From Bacillus sp. FJAT-27245 (lineage in GTDB: Bacteria; Bacillota; Bacilli; Bacillales; Cytobacillaceae): 44,997 bases of DNA. The stretch's first letter is position 1, and every line of letters begins with the position of its first letter. Position numbers and translations under genes: made by a program. Below, piece after piece: positions 1 to 7,378 of this stretch. The stretch spans positions 3,724,129 to 3,769,125 of the forward strand of contig NZ_LIGI01000001.1 of the NCBI RefSeq assembly GCF_001273955.1. The letters are read 5' to 3'. The notes below the pieces were generated by a model. It saw only the letters and a program-made list of their open reading frames with translations, ran no database searches and had not been told where the DNA came from.

Positions 1-390
1 TATATCCACAGCATCCGATACTGCTTTAAAGTGATAGTAGATTTCCTCTTCCTTTGGCTTGCAATAATAGGAATTAATAATCAAGGCGCAGTCCGCTCCA
101 TGAGCCTCAGCCTGCTTCGTATATTCGATCGTCTCCCTGGTCGTCTCGGAAGCGGTCCCAACAATGACAGGAATTCGCCCATTTACCTCCCTTGTAACCA
201 GCTCAACGATTTGGAATTTCTCCTGCATCGTCAAACTGACAAATTCACCTGTACTGCCGTTAATGACAATTCCGGCAACTCCTTGATTAATAAAGTAGTT
301 TACGTTATTTTTCAACCCGCCCCAATCAATTTCCTGCGACTCATTCATTGGTGTAATCAATACCGGAAAAGCTCCTTTTATCGCTGCCAT
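1..390 (-). CDS. DapA-family lyase, N-terminal part (probable pyrroline-4-hydroxy-2-carboxylate deaminase), cut by window edge
   Basis: Only the first 130 codons are inside the window. The protein begins MAAIKGAFPVLITPMNE and carries the DapA-family N-terminal signature INGSTGEFVSLT, where DapA has GTTGE. It belongs to the class I aldolase TIM-barrel family; the Schiff-base lysine lies beyond the edge and cannot be checked. A GGGGAGG ribosome site precedes the ATG, 13 nt after the upstream racemase-like gene, so it is the fourth gene of a minus-strand operon. Given its neighbours, the likely reaction is deamination and dehydration of 1-pyrroline-4-hydroxy-2-carboxylate to 2-oxoglutarate semialdehyde. 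Dihydrodipicolinate synthase or N-acetylneuraminate lyase activity is possible by family but unlikely here. Confidence 0.85.
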   Translation of the reverse strand, partial: MAAIKGAFPVLITPMNESQEIDWGGLKNNVNYFINQGVAGIVINGSTGEFVSLTMQEKFQIVELVTREVNGRIPVIVGTASETTRETIEYTKQAEAHGADCALIINSYYCKPKEEEIYYHFKAVSDAVDI

Positions 391-403
391 CTTTATTCCT
401 CCC

Positions 404-1357
404 CTATTTTAATAAAAAGCCGGATGCCAATGGATCGGTTGGATCCAGGATAAATGTCTGCATGCCAGTCACAAAGCCCCTCGCTGTAAAAGAAAATTGG
501 TACTCAGTTCCGTTTTCCTTCTCCAAACGGCTACTCAATTGGCTTCCAAAAATGCTTTCATTTACACAATTCGTATGCGTGCTCACACCGCTTTTGGAAA
601 AGACGCTTGCATAACAGGCCATGGTTGGGCCGTAACCTGGTGACCGGACAATAAGCTGATCAGGACGGAAGGTGATGGAACGGATTCCTTCCACAAGCCC
701 AATGGATGAATCCATTAAAATGATAGCTTCAACCGGACTCCCCGGCCCGAAGGCATTGAACATCGTTTGGCTCCAATTCTTCAATTCCGATAATTCTTCA
801 AGCCTGATATCCGCAAAAAACTCTTCCCTTTCAAACACCGCATAGACACGATCGGCTTGGACGAGGGAATAGTGGGTGATGCAGTCCGGAAGTGATAAAG
901 GCACTTCTTTTTCCACGACTGTACACGGTTCGCATGCCAGCTGTACGGAAGTGACCTCCCCCATTTCCATTACTGCGCGCACCGGGACCACTCCCCGAAT
1001 GGTTTCAATTTTGTATTCGCCAGAGTGCCTGGCCGGCAAATTCCCGCACTCCAATAGTTCGGTTATGGCCGCTGCAATCCCGCCATATTGAATAGGTTCC
1101 GTTCCCTCATGGTTGAAAAAAACAATTGCCGCATCTGCCTCCGCCTTGAATGGCGGCACAACGAGACAGCCTTTTAATCCCGCAAACCCGCGGGGCTCAT
1201 TCAACAGCAGGTTTATTTCATCCCGATACAAAAGTGGAAATTGCCCATACAGTTCTTCTAGACTTTGGAAATAGGCGGCCGGAGCTTGCTTCATAATCCG
1301 GAATGCCTCTCCGGCTACATGGACATCGGTTGTTGACATCATCCTTTGGACCCTCAT
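404..1357 (-). CDS. Proline racemase family paralog lacking both catalytic cysteines
   Basis: The 317-aa protein aligns along its length with proline racemase/hydroxyproline epimerase, with shared landmarks such as LLNEPRG near residue 51 and the closing DPTDPLASGF. The two catalytic cysteine sites are gone: MCGH of the neighbour is QYGG at residues 90-93, and DRSPCGTGT is VRSPGYGPT at 237-245. The flanking scaffold is conserved, so it is not simply a decaying gene. It overlaps the intact epimerase gene by 4 nt (ATGA), implying translational coupling. Proline racemases work as a cysteine pair and trans-3-hydroxyproline dehydratases keep one cysteine, so classical chemistry is not expected. 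It may be a structural partner, a binding protein or a different enzyme. Confidence 0.85.
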   Translation of the reverse strand: MRVQRMMSTTDVHVAGEAFRIMKQAPAAYFQSLEELYGQFPLLYRDEINLLLNEPRGFAGLKGCLVVPPFKAEADAAIVFFNHEGTEPIQYGGIAAAITELLECGNLPARHSGEYKIETIRGVVPVRAVMEMGEVTSVQLACEPCTVVEKEVPLSLPDCITHYSLVQADRVYAVFEREEFFADIRLEELSELKNWSQTMFNAFGPGSPVEAIILMDSSIGLVEGIRSITFRPDQLIVRSPGYGPTMACYASVFSKSGVSTHTNCVNESIFGSQLSSRLEKENGTEYQFSFTARGFVTGMQTFILDPTDPLASGFLLK

Positions 1358-2394
1358 ACAACATCCTCCATTTCATGTTCCTCCATTGGCGGAATAAGCA
1401 GAAACCCTTCTTTTAATGGATCGTTTTCGTTGTAAAAGAAGCGGTGCATTCCCATCAGCCATGCAGAGCCGGTAATCCTTGTCACGACTGCCTCAATGCC
1501 GCCAACACTCGTTACAGATAAAACGCGGCCTGTAAAAAGTGAGCCGACAATGCTTTCATGGACAAAATCCTCCCCGAACCCGATTTCCCTTCTGCCGTAT
1601 AAGACGGCGAGCTTCGCTGATGTTCCAGTCCCGCATGGAGACCTGTCGATTCCTCCCGGGGGAACAACGACTGCATTTTTCACATCGGCCTCTTTATGGC
1701 TCGGTCCGCTATGGAACTCCACATGTGTCAGTCCCTGTATGAATGGATGCTCCGGGTGGACAATCTCCGTTTTTTCATTGATGGCATTTCTGATTTTGAT
1801 TGCTTTCTCGATGATAAGAGACCCATTCGCAGGCACTAATTCCAAATCGACCGAAGCAGCGTCAATGATGGCGTAAAAATTCCCCCCGTACGCAATGTCC
1901 GCTTCTACTTTACCAATTCCATCAACCTCGACCGAAACAGATTTAAGATGGAATGCTGGAATATTGGAAAATGACACTTCCTTTGCCCTGCCATCCTCGA
2001 TAAAAATATCTACCTCCACAAGGCCAGCGGGAGTATCTAATTTCAAGGAAGTGACCGGCTCTTGGATTGGGATTAAACCAGCTTCAACCAGAGCTGTACA
2101 GACGCCGATTGTGTCATGGCCGCACATTGGCAAATAGCCGCCCGTTTCTATGTAGATAACTCCGATATCGGCATCCGGATGGCACGGGTCGGTCAGCAAA
2201 ACGCCTGACATGACATCATGTCCTCTCGGCTCGTTCATCAAGAGTTTTCGTATCCAGTCATATTCTTTCTTCATATGAAGCATTTTTTCAGACATGGTGC
2301 TGCCGATTAACTTCGGGAGGCCGCTGATAACCGTCCTTGTCGGATTGCCTCCTGTGTGCGTATCAATGGTTGTAAATACTTTATGTGCCCTCAT
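1354..2394 (-). CDS. 4-hydroxyproline 2-epimerase / proline racemase family enzyme
   Basis: This 346-aa protein has both catalytic cysteines of the family: C91 in LPMCGHDTIG and C254 in DRSPCGTGTSA. It also has the DTHTGGNPTR N-terminus and the AWLMGMHRFF C-terminal region. Family members interconvert L- and D-proline or trans-4-hydroxy-L-proline and cis-4-hydroxy-D-proline by two-base cysteine catalysis without cofactor. The context (D-hydroxyproline dehydrogenase, DapA-like deaminase, prolidases) favours the hydroxyproline 2-epimerase. It overlaps the genes on both sides by 4 nt, so it is the second gene of a tightly coupled operon. Proline racemase is the main alternative; trans-3-hydroxyproline dehydratase is unlikely because the second cysteine is not Thr. 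Confidence 0.9.
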   Translation of the reverse strand: MRAHKVFTTIDTHTGGNPTRTVISGLPKLIGSTMSEKMLHMKKEYDWIRKLLMNEPRGHDVMSGVLLTDPCHPDADIGVIYIETGGYLPMCGHDTIGVCTALVEAGLIPIQEPVTSLKLDTPAGLVEVDIFIEDGRAKEVSFSNIPAFHLKSVSVEVDGIGKVEADIAYGGNFYAIIDAASVDLELVPANGSLIIEKAIKIRNAINEKTEIVHPEHPFIQGLTHVEFHSGPSHKEADVKNAVVVPPGGIDRSPCGTGTSAKLAVLYGRREIGFGEDFVHESIVGSLFTGRVLSVTSVGGIEAVVTRITGSAWLMGMHRFFYNENDPLKEGFLLIPPMEEHEMEDVV

Positions 2395-3566
2395 ATTGAA
2401 ACCACCCTTTCTTGAAAACGTTCATAGCGTAACGGTTCGATAGGTATGGACGTTGGCTTTTCGTTAATGAGTTCCTCCACAACTTTTCCAGTAATCGCGG
2501 CGAGGCTAATCCCATCTCCCTCATGCCCGGCTGCGATATAAAAATTCGGAATCCCATCGACACGTGAAATGATCGGCAGATGATCCTCAGTCCACGGCCG
2601 CAAGCCGGCATAAGTGCGGATGACCATCATATCAGCCATTTTTGGATAGAAGCGGATGGCACGCCTTGCGATACACTGGATTACTTCATTGCTCACTTTT
2701 GTGTTAATGCCAACGAACTCCCGGCTGCTGCCAATGAGAAAGTTCTGGCTCTCTGTCGGTTCAAAGACGAGGGCAACGCCGTATTTTTCCGTCATTGGGT
2801 CCACGTTTCGCACCCCGCCAAATTTGGATATCAAATAACCGAACTCCATTACTTTTCGTAGGCCAACATTTTCTTGTCTTGAAGCGACCAGAAGATGGCC
2901 TTTTCTTGGCTGAATTGGAATCGATAGCCCGAGCATTTCTCCAATCCTCGGTGCCCAGACCCCCGCTGCGTTCACAACTTGGTTTGCGGTAAATACCCCA
3001 TTGGACGTATCTACGGCGAAGTGGCCTTCCGCCTTTCTTTTCACATCTCTTACTTCTGTGTGCTTCCACACCTTTGCTCCTTGTTTTTTCGCTCCCTCCA
3101 GCAGGGAAAAGGCCAGAAGATACGGATTTACTGTCGAGTCGGTCGCACATTCCAGCCCGCCTAACAAGTCATCCGCGAAATACTTCGATTCCTGGCGTAT
3201 GTCGCTTTTGTCTAGCATTTTAAAAGGCAAACCAGCAGCTTTTTGCCGGCTGACCCATTGTTCAGCTGCAACCATTTCCTCCTCCGACTCACATACGAGT
3301 ATGCTCCCAGGCGCGCGGTATTCAAAAGGATGGTCCAATTCTCTGCTCAGACAGTCCACCAGTTTCTGGCTTTCGAGCGACATCTGGCTATCAAAGCCCG
3401 GATCTTTATCAATGGCTAAAATATTTCCATCGCATCTGGACGAGGTCCCGCTAACAAACTCCCCTCTTTCTAGGATCGTTACGTCCTTACCAAATTTGGA
3501 TAGATAATAAGCAATGGAACAGCCAATTATCCCCCCGCCGATGATTACTACATCACAGTGCTTCAA
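2391..3566 (-). CDS. FAD-dependent DAO-family oxidoreductase, D-hydroxyproline dehydrogenase subunit (HcnC/beta-like)
   Basis: The 391-aa protein starts with a dinucleotide-binding motif, VVIIGGGIIGCSIAYYLS, followed by an acidic ribose-binding residue in ILERGEF. It ends with the DAO-family FAD motif YIAAGHEGDGISLA. The length fits single-domain DAO members such as HcnC, glycine oxidase and LhpB-type subunits. In hydroxyproline pathways such a subunit oxidises cis-4-hydroxy-D-proline to 1-pyrroline-4-hydroxy-2-carboxylate and passes electrons to partner Fe-S flavoproteins. The partners here are encoded divergently at 5476-7314. It is the first gene of the minus operon, about 50 nt from a sigma-54 promoter, and overlaps the epimerase gene by 4 nt. 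A soluble oxidase is an alternative. Confidence 0.87.
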   Translation of the reverse strand: MKHCDVVIIGGGIIGCSIAYYLSKFGKDVTILERGEFVSGTSSRCDGNILAIDKDPGFDSQMSLESQKLVDCLSRELDHPFEYRAPGSILVCESEEEMVAAEQWVSRQKAAGLPFKMLDKSDIRQESKYFADDLLGGLECATDSTVNPYLLAFSLLEGAKKQGAKVWKHTEVRDVKRKAEGHFAVDTSNGVFTANQVVNAAGVWAPRIGEMLGLSIPIQPRKGHLLVASRQENVGLRKVMEFGYLISKFGGVRNVDPMTEKYGVALVFEPTESQNFLIGSSREFVGINTKVSNEVIQCIARRAIRFYPKMADMMVIRTYAGLRPWTEDHLPIISRVDGIPNFYIAAGHEGDGISLAAITGKVVEELINEKPTSIPIEPLRYERFQERVVSI

Positions 3567-3612
3567 ATTTTTATCCTCCCTTCCATAGAAAAGCTGTTCT
3601 CAATCTCTATTA

Positions 3613-3630
3613 ATGCAATTTTCATGCCAA
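3613..3630 (-). promoter_or_regulatory. Sigma-54 (-24/-12) promoter of the minus hydroxyproline operon
   Basis: Read on the minus strand the site is TTGGCATGAAAATTGCAT, with the -24 GG and -12 GC separated by exactly 10 nt. This matches TGGCACG-N4-TTGCA at nearly all positions. It lies about 47 nt upstream of the start at 3566. The 17-nt core recurs unchanged at 9659-9675. The activator gene starts on the other side of the same intergenic region. Confidence 0.88.
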
Positions 3631-3666
3631 ATAATTTTTCCAACATCCACGGACTTCGTTTGAATA

Positions 3667-3696
3667 TTTCCAATGTTCTCAATATACGTGTATAAT
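3667..3696 (+). promoter_or_regulatory. Candidate sigma-A promoter of the sigma-54 activator gene
   Basis: TTTCCA, an 18-nt spacer and a perfect TATAAT at 3691-3696 precede the activator start at 3742. The -35 match is weak; the -10 is strong. An upstream in-frame start at 3673 would overlap this promoter, which supports the later start. Confidence 0.45.
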
Positions 3697-3741
3697 TATT
3701 TATACAGTGACAACTTTTTTATACAAACAGAGGAGGTTACC

Positions 3742-5400
3742 ATGGCTCTTACCATTCAAACCGTGAAAGATATGCTTAAAAATTCCCTCTTTCATAATCA
3801 ATTGGCCAAACATTCGATTGTTAACAACAATGAAGCTTTTTATTTGGAATCCTCTCAAGGTGAAGCTTTAATACCTTGTGCAACGATAAATGAAAATGAA
3901 GCAATAGAAACCCTCATCCAGTTATTCACCCACCATGAAACAGTCATCCTATTAAATAATGCTAAATCCCCAGTTGGCATTGTATCTTCTGCTCAATTGA
4001 ACGAATTTCTCCTTAACTCTTTCAAACAATTAAAAGCCTTCTATGATGCCGTCATCCAAACATCCGATGCATCGGTCACCGTCATCGACGACAACGAGCG
4101 TGTATGCACTTGGACAAAGGGTGCCGAAAAGATTTTTTCGGTAAAAAGACACGAAATTCTCGGGAAACCGATTACGGATTTTTTTGACCGGAATAGCCTT
4201 GAGATTTTACAAACGCTCTATGAAGGAAGAAGTATTTCCCATCAATACCATCAGCCGCGGCCCGATCTGTTCGTCTTAATTAACTCGAATCCTGTTTACT
4301 TTAATAAGCGCATTATCGGGGCGGTCGTTTCGGAAACGGATATTACTAACCAGGTCGTACTTAACGAGAAATTATTCAATATGTCCACGGAAGTACATCG
4401 TTTGGAACAAGAGGTAGCCAAGTATAAAGATGATCGCGATCCGTTCAATTACATAAAAGGAAAAAGTATTGCCATTCAAAAAACCATCCACTTGGCCCGC
4501 AAGGTTTGCACGGTTAAATCGACGGTCCTCATCTTAGGGGAAAGCGGGGTCGGAAAGGAAGTTTTCGCAAAAGCAATACACGAGGCCAGTGAAAAACCAA
4601 ACGCACCGTTTATTCCTATTAACTGTGGCGCAATTCCGGCGTCATTGTTTGAAAGTGAATTGTTTGGTTACGAACGCGGCGCCTTCTCGGGGGCGGACCA
4701 AAAAGGGAAGAAGGGGAAAATCGAGCTTGCTAAAGGCGGGACACTCTTCCTCGATGAAATAGGTGAAATGCCCCACGATATGCAGGTAAAGCTACTAAGG
4801 GTTCTCCAAGAACGGAAATATTTTCGGATTGGCGGAGAAAAAGAAATCGAGGCGGATATCCGAATCATTGCCGCAACGAACCGTGATTTGAAGGAGTTAA
4901 TGCTGGAAGGAAAGTTCCGGGAGGATTTATATTACCGTTTAAATGTAGTCAGTATTCAAATCCCTCCTTTAAGAGAAAGGCGGGAAGATATCATTGAACT
5001 AACCCATTATTTCCTAGGTGATTTCTCTACCAACTATAAGAGGCCAATCCATGAGATTTCCAAGGATATTATGCTCGAACTTCTCCATTATGAATGGCCG
5101 GGCAATATTCGGGAGCTTCGGAACGTGATTGAGAGGCTAGTCGTTTTTGCAACTGATGGAGTGATTAAAAAAGAGTATTTGCCCTTTACCTCTGTACAGG
5201 AGAACCAATCGGCAGCCAATGCAAATGATGTGCCAGGCGCCCCACTTTTATCTTTGCAGGAAGAAATGGAGTTACATGAGCGGAAGTTGATTGAAAGAGC
5301 CTTATCGCTTGTAAATGGGAACAAATTGGAATGCGCCAAGCAGCTGGGAATTACGAGGGCAACCTTATACAACCGCATGAATCGCCTTAACTTATTGTAA
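3742..5400 (+). CDS. Sigma-54-dependent transcriptional activator (PAS, AAA+, Fis-type HTH)
   Basis: The 552-aa protein starts at ATG 3742 after AGAGGAGGTTACC. Residues about 45-95 look like a CBS-type segment and residues about 97-202 are a PAS domain (AVIQTSDASVTVIDDNERV). The central AAA+ domain has Walker A GESGVGKE (about 266-273), GAFSGA (about 313-318) where most family members have GAFTGA, and Walker B GGTLFLDEIGE (about 332-342). A Fis-like helix-turn-helix closes the protein (AKQLGITRATLYNRMNRL). Such proteins remodel sigma-54 holoenzyme at -24/-12 promoters, three of which flank this gene. The PAS or CBS-like region probably senses proline, hydroxyproline or a pathway intermediate. 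The architecture resembles PrdR-type regulators of proline metabolism, but the effector is inferred. Confidence 0.92.
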   Translation: MALTIQTVKDMLKNSLFHNQLAKHSIVNNNEAFYLESSQGEALIPCATINENEAIETLIQLFTHHETVILLNNAKSPVGIVSSAQLNEFLLNSFKQLKAFYDAVIQTSDASVTVIDDNERVCTWTKGAEKIFSVKRHEILGKPITDFFDRNSLEILQTLYEGRSISHQYHQPRPDLFVLINSNPVYFNKRIIGAVVSETDITNQVVLNEKLFNMSTEVHRLEQEVAKYKDDRDPFNYIKGKSIAIQKTIHLARKVCTVKSTVLILGESGVGKEVFAKAIHEASEKPNAPFIPINCGAIPASLFESELFGYERGAFSGADQKGKKGKIELAKGGTLFLDEIGEMPHDMQVKLLRVLQERKYFRIGGEKEIEADIRIIAATNRDLKELMLEGKFREDLYYRLNVVSIQIPPLRERREDIIELTHYFLGDFSTNYKRPIHEISKDIMLELLHYEWPGNIRELRNVIERLVVFATDGVIKKEYLPFTSVQENQSAANANDVPGAPLLSLQEEMELHERKLIERALSLVNGNKLECAKQLGITRATLYNRMNRLNLL

Positions 5401-5423
5401 TAGAATCCCCTTCATTTTCACTT

Positions 5424-5439
5424 TGGTACGATTTTTGCA
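5424..5439 (+). promoter_or_regulatory. Sigma-54 (-24/-12) promoter of the plus hydroxyproline dehydrogenase operon
   Basis: The site reads TGGTACGATTTTTGCA, with GG (5425-5426) and GC (5437-5438) exactly 10 nt apart. It lies 24 nt after the activator stop codon and about 37 nt before the GTG start of the next gene, so the operon has its own activator-dependent promoter. Confidence 0.85.
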
Positions 5440-5475
5440 TGGTACTTATGTAAAGAAAGTGAAGGAGGAAAACAC

Positions 5476-5751
5476 GTGTCAAACAATGAGAGCATGATTA
5501 TTTGCCGATGTGAAGAAGTGACGTACGGACAAATTCAAGCAACAGCCAGTTTCCATCAATGCACAGCCCGGGAACTAAAATTGCGAACGAGGGCAGGCAT
5601 GGGTTTCTGCGGGGGGCGGACGTGCAGGCTCCCGCTTGAGAGAATCATAGAGGACATTGTTCCTGGTTCCTCTGCCAGTGAAATACCATTAAAATATCAA
5701 CCGCCGATCAGGCCTATGTCATTCGGCAAGGCAGGTGATCGCGTTGAATAG
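5476..5751 (+). CDS. BFD-like [2Fe-2S]-binding protein, separate subunit of D-hydroxyproline dehydrogenase
   Basis: The 91-aa protein has the bacterioferritin-associated-ferredoxin-like cysteine pattern: C10-x-C12 (ICRCEEV) and C45-x4-C50 (GFCGGRTC), expected to bind one [2Fe-2S] cluster. In HcnB/LhpA-type flavoproteins this domain is usually fused to the C-terminus. Here the adjacent flavoprotein ends without cysteines, so the cluster domain appears to be a stand-alone subunit. The start is a GTG at 5476 with GAAGGAGG 7 nt upstream. The gene overlaps the next one, as expected for subunits made in fixed ratio. The likely role is electron transfer between flavin centres. Confidence 0.82.
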   Translation: MSNNESMIICRCEEVTYGQIQATASFHQCTARELKLRTRAGMGFCGGRTCRLPLERIIEDIVPGSSASEIPLKYQPPIRPMSFGKAGDRVE

Positions 5752-6070
5752 AATTACCGACCATCCAGTTTTGGGAAGGCTCCAGGAAAGAACCACGATT
5801 TCTTTTCAATTTAATGGTGTTGACTATAAGGCATATGAGAATGAAACCATTGCCGCCGCCCTTCTGGCAAATGGAATCAGAGCATTGCGCCTTCATGAAG
5901 AAAGCGGTTCCCCACGAGGTTTCTATTGCAACATTGGCCATTGCATGGAATGCCGTGTAACTGTCAACCAACAAGCGAATGTAAGGGCTTGCCTCCAGGT
6001 TGTGGAGGACGGCATGGTTGTTGAAAGCGGGAAAAGGCTCCCCAATCCTGTCAAAAGGATGGTGAGATAG
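5735..6070 (+). CDS. [2Fe-2S] ferredoxin-like subunit (HcnA/gamma-like) of D-hydroxyproline dehydrogenase
   Basis: The 111-aa protein has the plant-type ferredoxin fold of the Fer2_4 family with cysteines C65, C70, C73 and C86 (FYCNIGHCMECRVTVN then RACLQ). It corresponds to HcnA and to the small subunit of heteromeric proline, opine and D-hydroxyproline dehydrogenases. Two starts are possible: GTG 5735, used here, or TTG 5744, which is better placed behind AGGTGAT. Either overlaps the BFD gene, and the gene ends at the start of the flavoprotein gene. The likely role is to carry electrons from the DAO subunit at 2391-3566 to the HcnB-like subunit and on to the respiratory chain. Confidence 0.85.
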   Translation: MIALNRITDHPVLGRLQERTTISFQFNGVDYKAYENETIAAALLANGIRALRLHEESGSPRGFYCNIGHCMECRVTVNQQANVRACLQVVEDGMVVESGKRLPNPVKRMVR

Positions 6071-6072
6071 TG

Positions 6073-7314
6073 ATGAGTGACGTAATTGTCATTGGCTGCG
6101 GGCCGGCAGGGATGTCAGGGGCAATAGCCTGTGCGAAACATGGCCTTCGCGTAACAATTATTGATGAATTCATAAAGCCCGGCGGCAGATTGCTTGGACA
6201 GCTTCATCAGGAACCGACAGGGGAGTGGTGGAATGGAATCCTGGAATCCGAACGCCTTTACAAGCAAGCTAGGGATTTGGATATCGAAATTGAATGTGGG
6301 GTTTCGGTGTACAATCTTGAAAAAGACACCGGTCGCTGGAACGTGTATACAAGCAATGGAACACGAACGGCACCTTTTGTCCTAATCGCGACTGGGGCAG
6401 CGGAATATCCAATCCCCGTACCAGGATGGACCCTTCCTGGAGTCATGTCCGTTGGGGCCGCGCAGGTAATGACGAATGTCCATCGCGTGAAGATTGGCCG
6501 AAAAGGGGTTATTATTGGGGCGAATATTCTAGCGTTTGCCATATTAAATGAGCTGCAGCTTGCGGGCATTGGAGTAAGCCACATCCTCCTGCCTGAAAAA
6601 AATGCCCTCAGCAAAGATGCCGGTAACCCGGCTAAAGTCTTTCAGTCATTGCTTAACGCTTCCCATCTCGCTCCATCTTCATTTATTCGGCTCGGGTCCC
6701 GTTTCATGAAAAATGCCTGGATGAGAAAGATGGGGTTAACCTTTTATCCGAAGAATGGCATCGGGATTAACGGCACCTCGTTCCTCCTTCGAAAAGCGGC
6801 TCTTGAGATTATCGGCAAAGACGAGGTTGAAGGAGTAAGAGTCGCAGATATTGATGTGGATGGAAAAGTCGTGCCTGGAACCGAAGCGATTATTGAAGCA
6901 GACTTTGTCTGCATTGCAGGCGGGCTCTATCCTCTTGCGGAACTCGCAGCAGTCGCCGGCTGCCCATTCCACTTTATTCCTGAGCTCGGTGGACATGTCC
7001 CCCATCACTCAGAAGAGATGGAAACTCCTCTTGACGGACTTTTTGTAGCAGGCAACATTACGGGCATTGAGGGTGGAAAAATAGCGATGGGACAAGGGAC
7101 GGTTGCCGGCCTATCCATCGCTAAACATTCCGGAAAAAGCGTTGGAACGATCGAAGCACAGCTGCAAAATGCCATTGAAAACGTACGGACACTTCGCGAA
7201 CAGGCAATCATCCAGTTTCACCCTGAGATTACGGCAGGCAGAAGGAAAATCCATGACCTTTGGGAAGCAACTTATTCCGGAACCGGCCAAGAGGTTTCGA
7301 AAAACATTGGTTAA
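6073..7314 (+). CDS. NAD(P)/FAD-dependent oxidoreductase, HcnB-like alpha subunit of D-hydroxyproline dehydrogenase
   Basis: The protein (413 aa from ATG 6073; GTG 6070 is also possible) has an N-terminal FAD motif, VIVIGCGPAGMSGAIACAKHG. A second Rossmann segment follows (GRKGVIIGANILAFAILNEL), then a C-terminal FAD motif (DGLFVAGNITGIEGGKIAMGQG). It matches the pyridine-nucleotide-disulfide-like subunit of HcnB, opine oxidase and hydroxyproline dehydrogenase. It is shorter than fused members and lacks their C-terminal cysteine cluster, which is supplied by the 91-aa protein two genes upstream. It is the last gene of the plus operon, followed within 20 nt by a terminator. Confidence 0.87.
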   Translation: MSDVIVIGCGPAGMSGAIACAKHGLRVTIIDEFIKPGGRLLGQLHQEPTGEWWNGILESERLYKQARDLDIEIECGVSVYNLEKDTGRWNVYTSNGTRTAPFVLIATGAAEYPIPVPGWTLPGVMSVGAAQVMTNVHRVKIGRKGVIIGANILAFAILNELQLAGIGVSHILLPEKNALSKDAGNPAKVFQSLLNASHLAPSSFIRLGSRFMKNAWMRKMGLTFYPKNGIGINGTSFLLRKAALEIIGKDEVEGVRVADIDVDGKVVPGTEAIIEADFVCIAGGLYPLAELAAVAGCPFHFIPELGGHVPHHSEEMETPLDGLFVAGNITGIEGGKIAMGQGTVAGLSIAKHSGKSVGTIEAQLQNAIENVRTLREQAIIQFHPEITAGRRKIHDLWEATYSGTGQEVSKNIG

Positions 7315-7332
7315 CAAACATTTAAACTAAAA

Positions 7333-7366
7333 AAGAAGTCAGCGGTTTAGCACCGTTGACTTCTTT
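7333..7366. terminator. Bidirectional rho-independent terminator
   Basis: A hairpin of AAGAAGTCAGCGG paired with CCGTTGACTTCTT (one G-U pair) has an A-run on the left and TTTTTATTTT on the right. It lies between the convergent ends of the flavoprotein gene (7314) and the M24 peptidase gene (7379) and can serve both. Confidence 0.85.
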
Positions 7367-7378
7367 TTATTTTCCACC

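Noticed and set aside
31-453. Plus-strand frame of about 140 codons at the left edge
   Set aside because: It runs antisense to the DapA-like gene and has no ribosome site or family features; the minus-strand gene explains the region.
3001-3507. Long plus-strand frame opposite the DAO-type oxidoreductase
   Set aside because: The minus-strand protein has clear FAD motifs and operon overlaps; the opposite frame is low in recognisable content.
3673-3741. Upstream start for the sigma-54 activator
   Set aside because: It overlaps the TATAAT promoter box and lacks a ribosome site, while ATG 3742 has AGAGGAGG.
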